A DNA stretch of 64,000 nucleotides from UBA4416 sp048498515 (GCA_048498515.1 JBEHXV010000018.1:1-64000); one strand, 5' to 3'. Counted from the first letter of the stretch, positions 1-8,944 are shown. Numbers and translations: made by a program. The notes: generated from the letters alone by a model not told the origin.

Positions 1-63
1 GCTGCGATCGTTTTGACTTGTCTTTTTGTTTCTTTTTTGACTAAGAAAAAAGAAATAGATTAA
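1..63 (+). CDS. C-terminal end of a probable membrane protein (partial)
   Basis: Frame 1 is open from the first base to a TAA at 61-63 and gives 20 residues: a hydrophobic stretch (AAIVLTCLFVSFL) followed by a basic tail (TKKKEID). This looks like the last transmembrane helix and cytoplasmic tail of a transporter or other integral membrane protein. The start lies outside the window, so the family cannot be named. It is followed by a hairpin terminator and converges with the porE-like gene. Confidence 0.45.
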   Translation, partial: AAIVLTCLFVSFLTKKKEID

Positions 64-103
64 TTTAACCCTACATTATTCTACAACAGAATGTTTTGGG
101 CAT

Positions 104-137
104 AAAAAAACCTCCCGTTTAAGCGGGAGGTTTTTTT
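104..137. terminator. Bidirectional rho-independent terminator
   Basis: A 7-bp GC-rich stem (CCTCCCG at 111-117, CGGGAGG at 124-130) with a 6-nt loop is flanked by an A-tract on the left and a T-tract on the right. It can therefore end transcription on both strands. It sits between the partial plus-strand gene and the convergent porE-like gene. Confidence 0.9.
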
Positions 138-154
138 ATGAATGTTGATGGTTA

Positions 155-2215
155 TTATTCCATGTTCTCTGAATTTTCTTCACCTTTTACCTGTGGTTTG
201 TAAATAGGCTTGTCAGATTTTGGAGCGTTAGGATCTACGTAATCCCAGTTAACAATACGGAATACAGTACGACGGTTTTTTTGGTGTAAAGCTTCTTTCT
301 CTTCTTTAGTTTTAGCTTTATTAATTACCGCGTCTTTAATTAATAATTTTTCTTCACCCCAACCTTTAGATTGTAAACGGGCCATTGGGATTTTTTTCTC
401 GTTCACTAAATAATCAACGCAGGACTTAGCACGTTCTTCAGATAATATTTTATTTTTCGCATTCGAACCACGGCTATCTGTATGAGCTTGTAATTCAATG
501 ACGATAGAAGGGTTATCAATTAAAGTTTGGTATAAGAAGTTCAACGAATCTTTTGCCTCAGGACGTAAAGTGGCTTTACCTAAGTCATACTGTACAGCCG
601 GGAAACGGATCTCAGCTTTTACAGGTGTTAAAGCAAAGTCTTTTACAAAGTCTTTTGATTCATTTTCATCCACAGTCGTTAATTTACCCATGTCCTTATT
701 AGCTAAGAAACCTAATTTATAGGTGTTTGACACAGTGTTTTTATCGGTACCTACAGTTACTTCGTATGAAGTATTTTCTTTTAATTTAAAGTTGTATTTA
801 CCGTCAGCAGTTGTTTTAAATTCGAACATATCGCCGTTTGAACCTTTTAAGTGGATCAACGCGTTAGTTACAGGCTCATTGTTCTCATCACTCACAACGG
901 TACCGGTTAAGTTAAATACCAATGGAGGTAATACGAAAGAGTAGATATCATCGCTTCCTTTTCCACCTTCGCGGTTAGAAGTAAAGTAACCCCTGATTTT
1001 TTTACCTTCGAAAACGATACCGAAATCATCACCGGCAGAGTTCATTGGGAATTTTAAGTTCTCAGGTGCTTTGGTAAATTTACCACTTGCATCTTTTTCA
1101 GCTTTGAAAATATCCAAACCTCCCATACCTAAATGGTAGTTTGATGAGAAGTATAAGGTTTTGTCATCATCTGCCATGTACGGGAACATCTCATCACCCT
1201 GAGTATTCACGCTTGGCCCTAAGTTTACAGGCTGACCCCATGATTTCTCTTTTTTGCTGTAAGTACTCATCCAGATGTCTTTACCACCGTAACCACCAGA
1301 CAGTTTAGATGTAAAATATAATACATCACCTGTTGGGTTAATGGCAGGGTGTGCAAATGCTACTGAGTCGATGTTGAATGGTAATAACTCAGGCTCAGCC
1401 CATGATGGACCTTGTTTTTTGCAAACATATAACTGGCATTTTAAGTTTTTTCCTTTTGCCTCAGGGCAACGGGTCATAAACATCACATCACCTTTTTTAG
1501 AAACCGCAACCGAAGCTTCGTTCATTTTAGAAACGATGGTAGTTGCCAACGGTGCAGGAGTGCTCCATTTTCCGTTTTTGTCTAGTTTTACTTCATATAA
1601 ATCAGAGTGGTTTTGACCGTTAGTAACGTCAATTCCGCCGGCACCTCCCGGGCGGGTTGATGTAAAGATCAACGTTGTGTATTTTTTATCAGCGTAAGAT
1701 GGGCTGAAATCAGACTCTTTAGAATTGATAAGAGCCATATTCTCCACTTTTAAACGGGTTTCAGGCGTGTTTTTAGCATCCATCCATGATTGTGCCAATT
1801 CGCATGATTTTACACCGTTCTCTCCACGCGGATCAGAAGGCATTTCTTTTTTATAGTTATTATACTCTACAATAGCTTCAGGGTATCTTTTTTGAGCTTT
1901 CAATACATCCGCTAAGTTCAGGATCGCGGTTGGATCAGTATATTTTGCTTTAATAGCTTTGCTATAATACGTTTCAGCACCTTTAAGGTCGTTGATTTGT
2001 TGGTATGACTCACCAGTTCTGAACAAAATTTTAGCTTTTGCGTCAGCTTTTTTCACTTTTGTATAAGCTTGTTTATAAAGCTCAATAGCATTGAAATATT
2101 GGTGGTTTTCATAGGCTACATCAGCATCCTTTAAAAAGTTTTTCTGCGCGTTCACAGAAAAGGCAAAAGCAATAACAGCGGTAGTGGTTAGTGCAAGTTG
2201 TTTGAAGTTTTTCAT
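155..2215 (-). CDS. porE: PorE-like OmpA-family protein (TPR, PD40 propeller, regulatory-like domain, OmpA)
   Basis: The 686-residue protein has a signal peptide ending near residue 23 (FSVNAQ), TPR-like helices to about residue 150, PD40/WD40-like propeller repeats at about 170-425, a carboxypeptidase-regulatory-like beta-sandwich at about 435-510, and a C-terminal OmpA peptidoglycan-binding domain at about 555-660 with HTDSRG and an SEERA helix. This domain order and length match PorE of the type IX secretion system (P. gingivalis PG1058), which links the secretion machinery to peptidoglycan. No cysteine follows the signal peptide, so unlike the described lipoprotein it appears soluble and periplasmic. 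Several Bacteroidota OmpA paralogues share this architecture, so the PorE name is probable, not certain. Confidence 0.75.
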   Translation of the reverse strand: MKNFKQLALTTTAVIAFAFSVNAQKNFLKDADVAYENHQYFNAIELYKQAYTKVKKADAKAKILFRTGESYQQINDLKGAETYYSKAIKAKYTDPTAILNLADVLKAQKRYPEAIVEYNNYKKEMPSDPRGENGVKSCELAQSWMDAKNTPETRLKVENMALINSKESDFSPSYADKKYTTLIFTSTRPGGAGGIDVTNGQNHSDLYEVKLDKNGKWSTPAPLATTIVSKMNEASVAVSKKGDVMFMTRCPEAKGKNLKCQLYVCKKQGPSWAEPELLPFNIDSVAFAHPAINPTGDVLYFTSKLSGGYGGKDIWMSTYSKKEKSWGQPVNLGPSVNTQGDEMFPYMADDDKTLYFSSNYHLGMGGLDIFKAEKDASGKFTKAPENLKFPMNSAGDDFGIVFEGKKIRGYFTSNREGGKGSDDIYSFVLPPLVFNLTGTVVSDENNEPVTNALIHLKGSNGDMFEFKTTADGKYNFKLKENTSYEVTVGTDKNTVSNTYKLGFLANKDMGKLTTVDENESKDFVKDFALTPVKAEIRFPAVQYDLGKATLRPEAKDSLNFLYQTLIDNPSIVIELQAHTDSRGSNAKNKILSEERAKSCVDYLVNEKKIPMARLQSKGWGEEKLLIKDAVINKAKTKEEKEALHQKNRRTVFRIVNWDYVDPNAPKSDKPIYKPQVKGEENSENME

Positions 2216-2527
2216 AGGTGATTTAAACTTTTAAGTTGCTAAGATATATAATTTTTTAAAACTGCAAAAATTTTAAACACTTTTTTAACCCTATTCGTCT
2301 AAATAATGCTTTTTCTTCACCCCTAAATCCTTCCCATTTTCGGTGCAAATAAGGCTAAATAGCTGTTATTTATACTGTTTATCAATATTAAACCACTATT
2401 GTAAGCCTAATTATTGAATAAAATTGAGGAATTAAAGCGTTTCTTTAAGCGAAATCCAATAAACATAAGCCAAACACGTATCTTTGAGAACGTGAAACGT
2501 CCCTTTAAAAAAATATCCCTGCATGCT
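2216..2527. other. Intergenic region between divergent porE-like and DoxX-like genes
   Basis: AT-rich spacer of about 310 bases. An open frame from TTG 2414 runs into the DoxX-like gene, but the promoter-like element at 2479-2486 lies inside it, so it is probably untranslated. I see no RNA gene or strong hairpin here. Confidence 0.5.
2479..2486 (+). promoter_or_regulatory. Bacteroidota -7 element TATCTTTG
   Basis: Exact match to TAnnTTTG, the -7 box of the Bacteroidota primary sigma factor. It lies 42 nt before the ATG at 2528, which favours that codon as the start of the DoxX-like gene over the upstream TTG. No clear TTG box is seen about 20 nt upstream. Confidence 0.5.
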
Positions 2528-2875
2528 ATGAGCCTGCTATACGTAAGCGCAGGGATCAACCATTTCATCAACCCCGGCTTTTATGAAAAGATCATGCCTG
2601 CCTACATTCCTTTTCACGCTTTATGCATTTTGCTCAGCGGTGTGTGCGAAGTAGCGTTCGGAGCTTTACTTGTTCCCGCAAGGACGCGGAGTATAGCCGC
2701 GCAGCTCATTATAGCCATGCTCATCGTTTTCCTTATCGTTCACATACAAATGCTGCTCAATTGCAGGCAGGTTGGCGGTACAATGCTGTGGATAGCGATC
2801 ATCAGGATCCCTCTTCAGTTTGTGTTGATTTGGTGGGCTTATGCGTTTATAAAAAATCCCCAGTCGAAAAACTGA
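2528..2875 (+). CDS. DoxX-like integral membrane protein
   Basis: From the ATG at 2528 the protein has 115 residues and four hydrophobic segments. It carries the DoxX-like signature AGINHFINPGFY and then P-Y-IPFH near the N-terminus. An in-frame TTG at 2414 would add 38 residues, but those are charged and unlike the family, and a TATCTTTG promoter element lies within that extension. The size from 2528 fits the 110-130 residues usual for this family. Function is not established; DoxX-type proteins are small inner-membrane proteins, some linked to redox or sulfur metabolism. The last codons lie within the terminator hairpin. The downstream neighbour glnN is convergent. Confidence 0.7.
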   Translation: MSLLYVSAGINHFINPGFYEKIMPAYIPFHALCILLSGVCEVAFGALLVPARTRSIAAQLIIAMLIVFLIVHIQMLLNCRQVGGTMLWIAIIRIPLQFVLIWWAYAFIKNPQSKN

Positions 2876-2884
2876 GGATTTTTT
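2851..2884 (+). terminator. Terminator overlapping the end of the DoxX-like gene
   Basis: A-tract, stem AATCCCCAGT / ACTGAGGATT with one mismatch, loop, and T-tract. The stop codon TGA at 2873-2875 is inside the right arm, so coding end and terminator share bases. Confidence 0.8.
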
Positions 2885-2896
2885 AAGCCTCAATAT

Positions 2897-2945
2897 TGTC
2901 GTCATGCTGTCACGACGCGTCGTGATGATTCAGCATGACGAACAT
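2897..2945. repeat. Nested palindromic repeat
   Basis: Outer arms CGTCATGCTG (2900-2909) and CAGCATGACG (2931-2940) enclose the perfect 16-bp palindrome TCACGACGCGTCGTGA (2910-2925). The core recurs, with two central bases changed, at 63516-63531. It lies between convergent genes and is probably a dispersed REP-like element rather than a terminator, since no T-tract follows. Confidence 0.75.
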
Positions 2946-2959
2946 TGAAAAATATAAGA

Positions 2960-5149
2960 TTATCTCAAATACAACATTTCGCGGTATTTAGGTAAAGGCC
3001 AGGTAGCATCATCTACAATACCTTCCAGCTTATCCACATTGTAGCGCATCGATTCGAAATAGGGTTTTACTTTCTCGCAATAAGCATGGGCCTGTTTTTT
3101 GGCATTATCCAGGTTGTTCGCTTTTTTACGCTCTTCGGTCATGAGCTCCGCTTCTGTTTTAATCACGGTTACTTTTTCCGAGATCTCTTTTATCAGTTCC
3201 AGCTGGCTTTTTGCAACGGTTTTAAAATCGGCGGGCGATAGTATTTCTTTCATGCCTCTTACCGATTCAACCAATCCTTTTTGATAGTTGAGCGCTGCCG
3301 GAATGATCTGGTTATTTACCATATCGGCAATGATGCGCGATTCGATCTGTATTTTTTTAGTATAGGTTTCCAAAGCGATCTCGTAACGGGCTTCCTGTTC
3401 GCGGTGATTTAAAATACCTTGTGATTCGTACATGGAAAGGGTTTTTTTAGAGATCATGGCTTCCAATGCGCCCGGAGTTGTTGGTATATTATTTAAACCG
3501 CGTTTTTTAGCCTCCGTTTTCCATTCATCACCATAACCATTTCCTTCGAAACGAATTTTTTTACTTTCGATAATGTATTTTTTCAACACCTGGAAAATTG
3601 CTTCATCCTTCTCCACTTTTTTAGCCATCAACGCGTCCACATCTTTTTTAAAGGTTGTTAGCTGTTCGGCCATAATAGCGTTCAGTACTGTCATTGGTCC
3701 GCCACAGTTTGCCGAAGAGCCAACCGCACGGAACTCAAATTTATTACCCGTAAAAGCAAAAGGCGAGGTCCTGTTACGGTCGGTATTATCCAGCAAAATA
3801 TCAGGGATTTTACCAATGTTTAATTTAAGCGCTGTTTTTTCTTCAGGGCTCATTTTACCTGTATGAACCGCTTTCTCCAATTCATCCAGCACTTTCGACA
3901 ATTGCTCGCCTAAGAACACAGACATGATGGCCGGTGGCGCTTCGTTAGCACCCAAACGGTGGTCGTTGTTTGCTGAGGCAATAGATGCGCGCAATAAATC
4001 GCCATGCTCATATACCGCTTTCACTGTATTAATAAAGAAGGTTAAGAACTGTAAGTTTGTTTTTGGCGTTTTGCCCGGTGATAATAAATTTTTCCCGGTA
4101 TTGGTTGCCAAACTCCAGTTGTTGTGCTTTCCGCTTCCATTAACACCGGCATAGGGTTTTTCGTGCATCAACACACGAAAGTTATGACGAATAGCTACTT
4201 TTTCCATCACATCCATCAATAATAAATTATGGTCAACTGCCAGGTTGGTTTCTTCGAACACCGGCGCGCACTCAAACTGCGCAGGCGCTACCTCGTTATG
4301 GCGTGTACGTACCGGGATGCCTAACAAATGAGCTTCGTATTCAAAATCGCGCATGTAAGCCGATACCCTTTCAGGAATTGAGCCCCAGTAATGATCTTCC
4401 AATTGCTGGCCTTTGGCCGGCGAATGGCCGAATAAGGTGCGACCGGTTTGCTGCAGGTCGTAACGGATGTTGTATAAAGCAGAGTCTACTAAAAAATACT
4501 CCTGCTCCCAGCCTAAAGTGGCAATAACTTTGGTCACGTTCTTGTCAAAGTATTGGCAAACCTCGGTAGCAGCTTTATCTACCGCGTGTAACGATTTTAA
4601 TAAAGGTGTTTTAAAATCCAAAGACTCGCCGGTATACGAAATAAAAATAGTTGGTATACACAATGTTTCGCCCCAGATAAAGGCTGGTGAAGTTGGGTCC
4701 CAGGCCGTATAACCGCGGGCCTCAAAGGTATTACGGATCCCACCGTTCGGGAAAGAAGAAGCATCCGGTTCCTGCTGCACCAAAGCATTTCCGCTGAAAC
4801 GCTCAATGGCACGGCCACCTTCAATAGGTTCAAAGAAACCATCGTGTTTTTCGGCAGTAGCTCCTGATAAAGGTTGAAACCAATGTGTGAAATGGGTTAC
4901 GCCTTTGCTTTGTGCCCAGGCTTTCATACAGGCGGCTACCTGGTCGGCCATTTTACGCTCCACAATGGTTCCCTGGTTCATGGAGTTTTGAATGCTGTTA
5001 AAAGCTTCCTCCGAAAGGAATTCGCGCATCGCATCCAGGCCAAATACGTTGGATCCGTAGTACTGCGAAACTTGTTGATTGTTGTTGTTAAACTCTACCG
5101 GAGTTCTTTTTACCACGTCCTGCATGGCTAAAATACGTCTTGTGCTCAT
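2960..5149 (-). CDS. glnN: Type III glutamine synthetase
   Basis: Makes glutamine from glutamate, ammonia and ATP in the cytoplasm. At 729 residues it fits the GSIII (GlnN) family, about 700-730, and not the 450-residue GlnA type. Visible motifs include the GSIII N-terminal block with NALVQQEPDASSFPNGG and ARGYTAWDPTSP, the glutamate-binding VNGSGKHNNWS segment, NEVAPAQFE, and the nucleotide/substrate-site stretch NRTSPFAFTGNKFEFR. The start ATG at 5149 is preceded by a well-formed Bacteroidota promoter. It stands alone, convergent with the DoxX-like gene. GSIII is usually induced under nitrogen limitation, but no operator is visible here. Confidence 0.97.
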   Translation of the reverse strand: MSTRRILAMQDVVKRTPVEFNNNNQQVSQYYGSNVFGLDAMREFLSEEAFNSIQNSMNQGTIVERKMADQVAACMKAWAQSKGVTHFTHWFQPLSGATAEKHDGFFEPIEGGRAIERFSGNALVQQEPDASSFPNGGIRNTFEARGYTAWDPTSPAFIWGETLCIPTIFISYTGESLDFKTPLLKSLHAVDKAATEVCQYFDKNVTKVIATLGWEQEYFLVDSALYNIRYDLQQTGRTLFGHSPAKGQQLEDHYWGSIPERVSAYMRDFEYEAHLLGIPVRTRHNEVAPAQFECAPVFEETNLAVDHNLLLMDVMEKVAIRHNFRVLMHEKPYAGVNGSGKHNNWSLATNTGKNLLSPGKTPKTNLQFLTFFINTVKAVYEHGDLLRASIASANNDHRLGANEAPPAIMSVFLGEQLSKVLDELEKAVHTGKMSPEEKTALKLNIGKIPDILLDNTDRNRTSPFAFTGNKFEFRAVGSSANCGGPMTVLNAIMAEQLTTFKKDVDALMAKKVEKDEAIFQVLKKYIIESKKIRFEGNGYGDEWKTEAKKRGLNNIPTTPGALEAMISKKTLSMYESQGILNHREQEARYEIALETYTKKIQIESRIIADMVNNQIIPAALNYQKGLVESVRGMKEILSPADFKTVAKSQLELIKEISEKVTVIKTEAELMTEERKKANNLDNAKKQAHAYCEKVKPYFESMRYNVDKLEGIVDDATWPLPKYREMLYLR

Positions 5150-5198
5150 AATGTTTGGGTTTTTATAGGGTGATGAATGAAAATAATAAATTTTTTGG

Positions 5199-5229
5199 CA
5201 AAATTATGTCAAAAAAAGGGGGGGTGCAA
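5199..5229 (-). promoter_or_regulatory. Promoter of glnN (TTG-N20-TAATTTTG)
   Basis: On the minus strand a TTG (5229-5227) is followed after 20 nt by TAATTTTG (5206-5199), an exact TAnnTTTG match with the spacing expected for Bacteroidota. It predicts transcription starting near 5193 and a 5' leader of about 45 nt. Confidence 0.65.
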
Positions 5230-5342
5230 GAAAAAAAGTATAATTTTTTTAATTTTAAATTAAAAATAAGGGGGTATTATCAACAAAAAGTCAATTTATC
5301 TAAAAATAGATTGCTAATTTTAAAATTGTAATTTTAAAGATT

Positions 5343-5579
5343 ATGGATGAAAATGTATTACTCCTTGTTTGTACAGCCGGTATATTGGTGCTGGTGGTGC
5401 TTATTATTGTGTTTGCCAACTGGATGGATAACCGCTGGAAGAAAAAGCAAGGCGAACGGATGAGAAGGGATATGGAGAACGGCACCTACGACCCTAAGAA
5501 AAAATATTTTGGCAACCAGGGCAACTGGGAACCAGGCGATGATCCTAATTATTACAATGATAATAACAGGGTGAACTGA
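5343..5579 (+). CDS. Small single-pass membrane protein, unknown function
   Basis: A 78-residue protein with one N-terminal hydrophobic helix (about residues 5-26), then a basic stretch (RWKKKQGERMRR) and a polar tail rich in Asn, Asp and Tyr. This suggests an inner-membrane anchor with a short cytoplasmic tail. I recognise no family. It starts at ATG 5343 after a very AT-rich spacer shared with the divergent glnN promoter. It ends just before the convergent choice-of-anchor L gene. The biased composition leaves some doubt, but the ATG and clear helix make it a likely gene. Confidence 0.6.
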   Translation: MDENVLLLVCTAGILVLVVLIIVFANWMDNRWKKKQGERMRRDMENGTYDPKKKYFGNQGNWEPGDDPNYYNDNNRVN

Positions 5580-5581
5580 TC

Positions 5582-6628
5582 TTATTCGACAATAAGTTTT
5601 TTGACGCTCTTCCCTTTATTGGTTGTTACATGTAGAAAATACACACCTTTTGCCGTGCCGTTTAACTGTACCGTATTTGTTTTCTCATCGAACTGAACGT
5701 TCTCAATGCGTTTTCCCTGTGCAGAAAATAATTCAGCCGACTTTATGGTATTATCCTTTACATCAATTTTAACGACAGAACCGGAGCTAGGGTTTGGATA
5801 TAGTGCTAAACCCTGTTCTTCATTTTCCTGTATTCCTGTGGTTACAGGAGGTGCCGATTTGAATGAATTAGCCAGGAACATCACACTGGAATCGTAATAC
5901 GGGTCGCCTATATCGGCAATGACTATTTTAAAGTGATAGGTTTGCCCGGGTGTTACAGGCACCAGGCCAAGCAAGCCGCTGGTAAACCCATCATAAGCCA
6001 CATCAAGACCGGTGGCATTATCAATATAATAAACACAGTTAGTGCAAGGCCCTGCGCCACCGTTGCCATTATTAATTGAATTAACGGATACAACCGGGGT
6101 ATTTGTTCCCGGTAACCTTGCAAAATTTGTGTTATTGTAACTTCCACCTGCAGGATCAGGGCCTGTAACCGCAATGGCAAATGCATCGTTATAGCCGGAG
6201 TATACATATTCATTATATTCTTCCGACCCGAATGAAAAATTGAACAATAAATTTGAATTAACCGGCACACAATCAAATTCAATAATACAGGCATCATAAG
6301 AGGGGCCGCTTGCAACTGTGCTAATCAATCCATCGCCCATTGTTGCATTATCACTGCTTAAGAAAGCGCCTGATGGGTTACTGATGAGATTATTGACCAT
6401 GCCCGTGCTCATAATAACCCCGCTACCAAAAGACATATTTGAGGTGCCGGAAAAGAAACCATAAGAAGCAGGATTACCGGTTACCGTCATATTTGAAATG
6501 GTAAGGCCAATTCCCTGGAAATAGTTTGTGAGGGCGGCCATGCTTGGCGCAATGGTAAAGGTTAACTGGCTGAATCCGGTTGATAGTGAAAGCGTTATTA
6601 GCAAAAAGGCGAGATAAATTTTTTTCAT
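5582..6628 (-). CDS. Exported choice-of-anchor L protein with type A T9SS C-terminal domain
   Basis: The 348-residue protein has a signal peptide (residues 1-20), a choice-of-anchor L domain at about 30-260 recognisable by VIMSTG, LSSDNATMGDG, ACIIEFDCVP, FSFGSEEYNEYV and NDAFAIAVTG, and a C-terminal domain at about 270-348 (LYPNPSSG, then KGVYFLHV and KKLIVE). That C-terminal domain is the type A sorting signal of the type IX secretion system. The protein is therefore predicted to be exported through the periplasm and released or attached outside the cell. The function of the anchor-L domain is not known; it is common in large Bacteroidota surface proteins. Confidence 0.88.
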   Translation of the reverse strand: MKKIYLAFLLITLSLSTGFSQLTFTIAPSMAALTNYFQGIGLTISNMTVTGNPASYGFFSGTSNMSFGSGVIMSTGMVNNLISNPSGAFLSSDNATMGDGLISTVASGPSYDACIIEFDCVPVNSNLLFNFSFGSEEYNEYVYSGYNDAFAIAVTGPDPAGGSYNNTNFARLPGTNTPVVSVNSINNGNGGAGPCTNCVYYIDNATGLDVAYDGFTSGLLGLVPVTPGQTYHFKIVIADIGDPYYDSSVMFLANSFKSAPPVTTGIQENEEQGLALYPNPSSGSVVKIDVKDNTIKSAELFSAQGKRIENVQFDEKTNTVQLNGTAKGVYFLHVTTNKGKSVKKLIVE

Positions 6629-6753
6629 ATTATAACATTTGGCTAAATAAATATATCCATAAATATAAATAATGCAAATAAATGATGGTTTTAAATGGAA
6701 TTGACCTATTGGAATAGCTAAAACTCTGAGGGAAAATTGTATTTTTACATCTG

Positions 6754-8841
6754 ATGAATTTTTTGTTTCCTACATTTTTAATTGGACTTGCGGCCATCGC
6801 CATTCCCATTATCATTCATCTCTTCAATTTCAGAAAATACAAAAAAGTGTATTTTACCAATGTTCAGTTTCTTAAAGAGCTCAAGCAGGAAAGCGACAGC
6901 AAATCCAAATTAAAGGAATGGCTCATTTTGGCCATGCGCATCCTGGCCATTAGCTGCCTGGTGTTTGCCTTTGCCCAACCTTTTATTCCCGGAAAAACCA
7001 AAGCCGTACAGGGCGAAAAGGCCATCAGCATTTACATCGACAATTCCTTTAGCATGGAAAGTACCAACAAAAAAGGGACGCTTTTGGAAAATGCCAAGGA
7101 ATACGCTACCGAGATAGTCAACACCTTTAATGCTAGCGATAAATTCCAGTTGCTGACCAACGATTTTGAAGGGCGCCATCAGCGCTTTATTTCCAAAGAA
7201 GAATTCATCGAACAACTCAACGACGTGAAGATCTCTTCCGCTACCCGATCAATTAACGATGTGATCCGCCGTCAGCAGGACTTTCTGCAGAATAGCGCCT
7301 CAAAGAATAAACGCATTTTTCTGTTGAGCGATTTTCAAAAGAACAGCTCCCTGGTCAACAAGGCCGATATCGACACGAGCATGACCATCAACCTCATTCC
7401 TATTGCCTCCACAGAAGTGAATAACGTGTATATTGACAGCGTTTGGTTTGAAACACCGGTTCAGCAATTTGGCACACAACAGGTCATTCACGCCATTATC
7501 ATCAACAAAAGCAATAAGGACATTGAGAATGGCAGTCTTAAATTATACATTAACAACACACAGGTTTCCTTAAACTCCTTTAATGTAACAGCGGGAAATA
7601 AAAAGGACGTGAGTATTTCCTTCACCGTAAAAACAAAAGGCATTAATAAAGGTGTTTTAAAAATTGAAGACTACCCCATTACTTATGATGATGATTTTTA
7701 CTTTAGTTTTAATGCGCAAACAACCATCAATGCCCTGGTCATTAATGGTAAGGACTCGAAAACAGCCGGTAATTTCAGATCATTAATGCAAAACGACAGC
7801 CTGTTTGTATATAACGAGAATAACGAAGCGGCTATTGATTACAGCTTGTTTTCGAAAACCAATATTGTTGTACTGAACGAATTAAGCACACTCACATCCG
7901 GCTTAGCCGCGGAACTGCAAAAATATGTCAGCAATGGCGGCAGCCTGGTGATCTTTCCCAACAAAAAGCCCGACCTGGTTGCCTACAATGCCGCCTTTCA
8001 AAATTTACAACTCCCGCAAATTGTAAAGGCCGATACCGGCAACACACGAACCCAGGGCATTAACTTTGAACAGGGATTGTATGAAGGTGTGTTTGATAAA
8101 ATAGACCAACGCATGGACCTACCTAAGGTGTTTGACCATTTTGAATTTACCAAAACCACCAACAGCAATTCCCAAAGCCTTGTTTCATTACAAAACGGGC
8201 AATTTCTTATTTCCCTCAATCCGCTGGGCAATGGCAAGATCTATTTGTTTTCGGTACCGTCGGATGAAACGGGCTCCAATTTATTAAAACACGCTTTGTT
8301 TGTTCCCACGCTTATCAAAATGTCTATTCTGAGTTTAAAGCCGTCGCCGGTGTATTATAAAACAGCCGTCAACGAAGCCATTGTGTTGAATACCGCTTCC
8401 AATTTTTCCGACAAGCCACTGCATATTATTAAAGACGCTGCTTCGGCAGTTCCGCCCGGCTCAGCCACCACCGGAACAACAAAGGTTGATATTATACCCG
8501 AACACCGCCTGGTGAACAACGCCACTACCCTGTTTACTCAAAACCAGGTTACAGAAGCAGGCTACTACGAGGTAAAAGAGGATACCACAACCCTGAAAGA
8601 TTTAGCCTTTAATTTCGACCGCAGGGAATCGGACATGAACTTTATGAATAGCGAAAGCCTGCAAAAGCAAATTGATGAAAACGGACTGAAAAACATGGTG
8701 ATTATTGAGCCAAACGAAAAAACATTAACAAATGCCCTGCAAGAAGTTAACGATGGTAAAAAATTATGGAAATTGTTTTTAATTTTAGCCTTAGTGTTTT
8801 TAGCAGCTGAAATTTTAATCATACGCTTATTCAGGAATTAA
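6754..8841 (+). CDS. BatA-domain membrane protein
   Basis: A 695-residue protein. The N-terminal ~80 residues form the BatA (aerotolerance regulator N-terminal) module: a first membrane helix, HLFNFRKYKKVYFTNVQFLKELK, then a second helix ending FAFAQPFIPG. A von Willebrand-like region follows (AISIYIDNSFSME, then IFLLSDFQKN), then a long periplasmic part and a final membrane helix near the C-terminus. Bat proteins take part in envelope stress or aerotolerance in Bacteroidota, but the role of this long stand-alone form is unknown. It precedes the dihydroorotase homologue, a pairing I recall from other Bacteroidota. Between the two lies an inverted repeat. Confidence 0.8.
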   Translation: MNFLFPTFLIGLAAIAIPIIIHLFNFRKYKKVYFTNVQFLKELKQESDSKSKLKEWLILAMRILAISCLVFAFAQPFIPGKTKAVQGEKAISIYIDNSFSMESTNKKGTLLENAKEYATEIVNTFNASDKFQLLTNDFEGRHQRFISKEEFIEQLNDVKISSATRSINDVIRRQQDFLQNSASKNKRIFLLSDFQKNSSLVNKADIDTSMTINLIPIASTEVNNVYIDSVWFETPVQQFGTQQVIHAIIINKSNKDIENGSLKLYINNTQVSLNSFNVTAGNKKDVSISFTVKTKGINKGVLKIEDYPITYDDDFYFSFNAQTTINALVINGKDSKTAGNFRSLMQNDSLFVYNENNEAAIDYSLFSKTNIVVLNELSTLTSGLAAELQKYVSNGGSLVIFPNKKPDLVAYNAAFQNLQLPQIVKADTGNTRTQGINFEQGLYEGVFDKIDQRMDLPKVFDHFEFTKTTNSNSQSLVSLQNGQFLISLNPLGNGKIYLFSVPSDETGSNLLKHALFVPTLIKMSILSLKPSPVYYKTAVNEAIVLNTASNFSDKPLHIIKDAASAVPPGSATTGTTKVDIIPEHRLVNNATTLFTQNQVTEAGYYEVKEDTTTLKDLAFNFDRRESDMNFMNSESLQKQIDENGLKNMVIIEPNEKTLTNALQEVNDGKKLWKLFLILALVFLAAEILIIRLFRN

Positions 8842-8921
8842 TGATTACGAATTTATACGACTATACGAATTCAGCCTCCCCACATATCGATTCGTATAGT
8901 CGTAACCCGATTCGTAATCAT
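8841..8921. repeat. Inverted repeat, copy 1 of a three-copy family (ATGATTACGAAT...ATTCGTAATCAT)
   Basis: The left arm 8841-8870 begins ATGATTACGAATTTATACGA. The right arm 8889-8921 ends GATTCGTAATCAT. Copies 2 and 3 are at 55102-55176 and 55584-55662. In this copy the inner arm reads ACGACTATACG where the others read ACGAATATACG, and the right arm carries the matching change, so base pairing is kept. It fills the spacer between the BatA and dihydroorotase-like genes and would form a long RNA hairpin if they are cotranscribed. Confidence 0.9.
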
Positions 8922-8944
8922 AAAACTAAACTCTGTATACCAAA

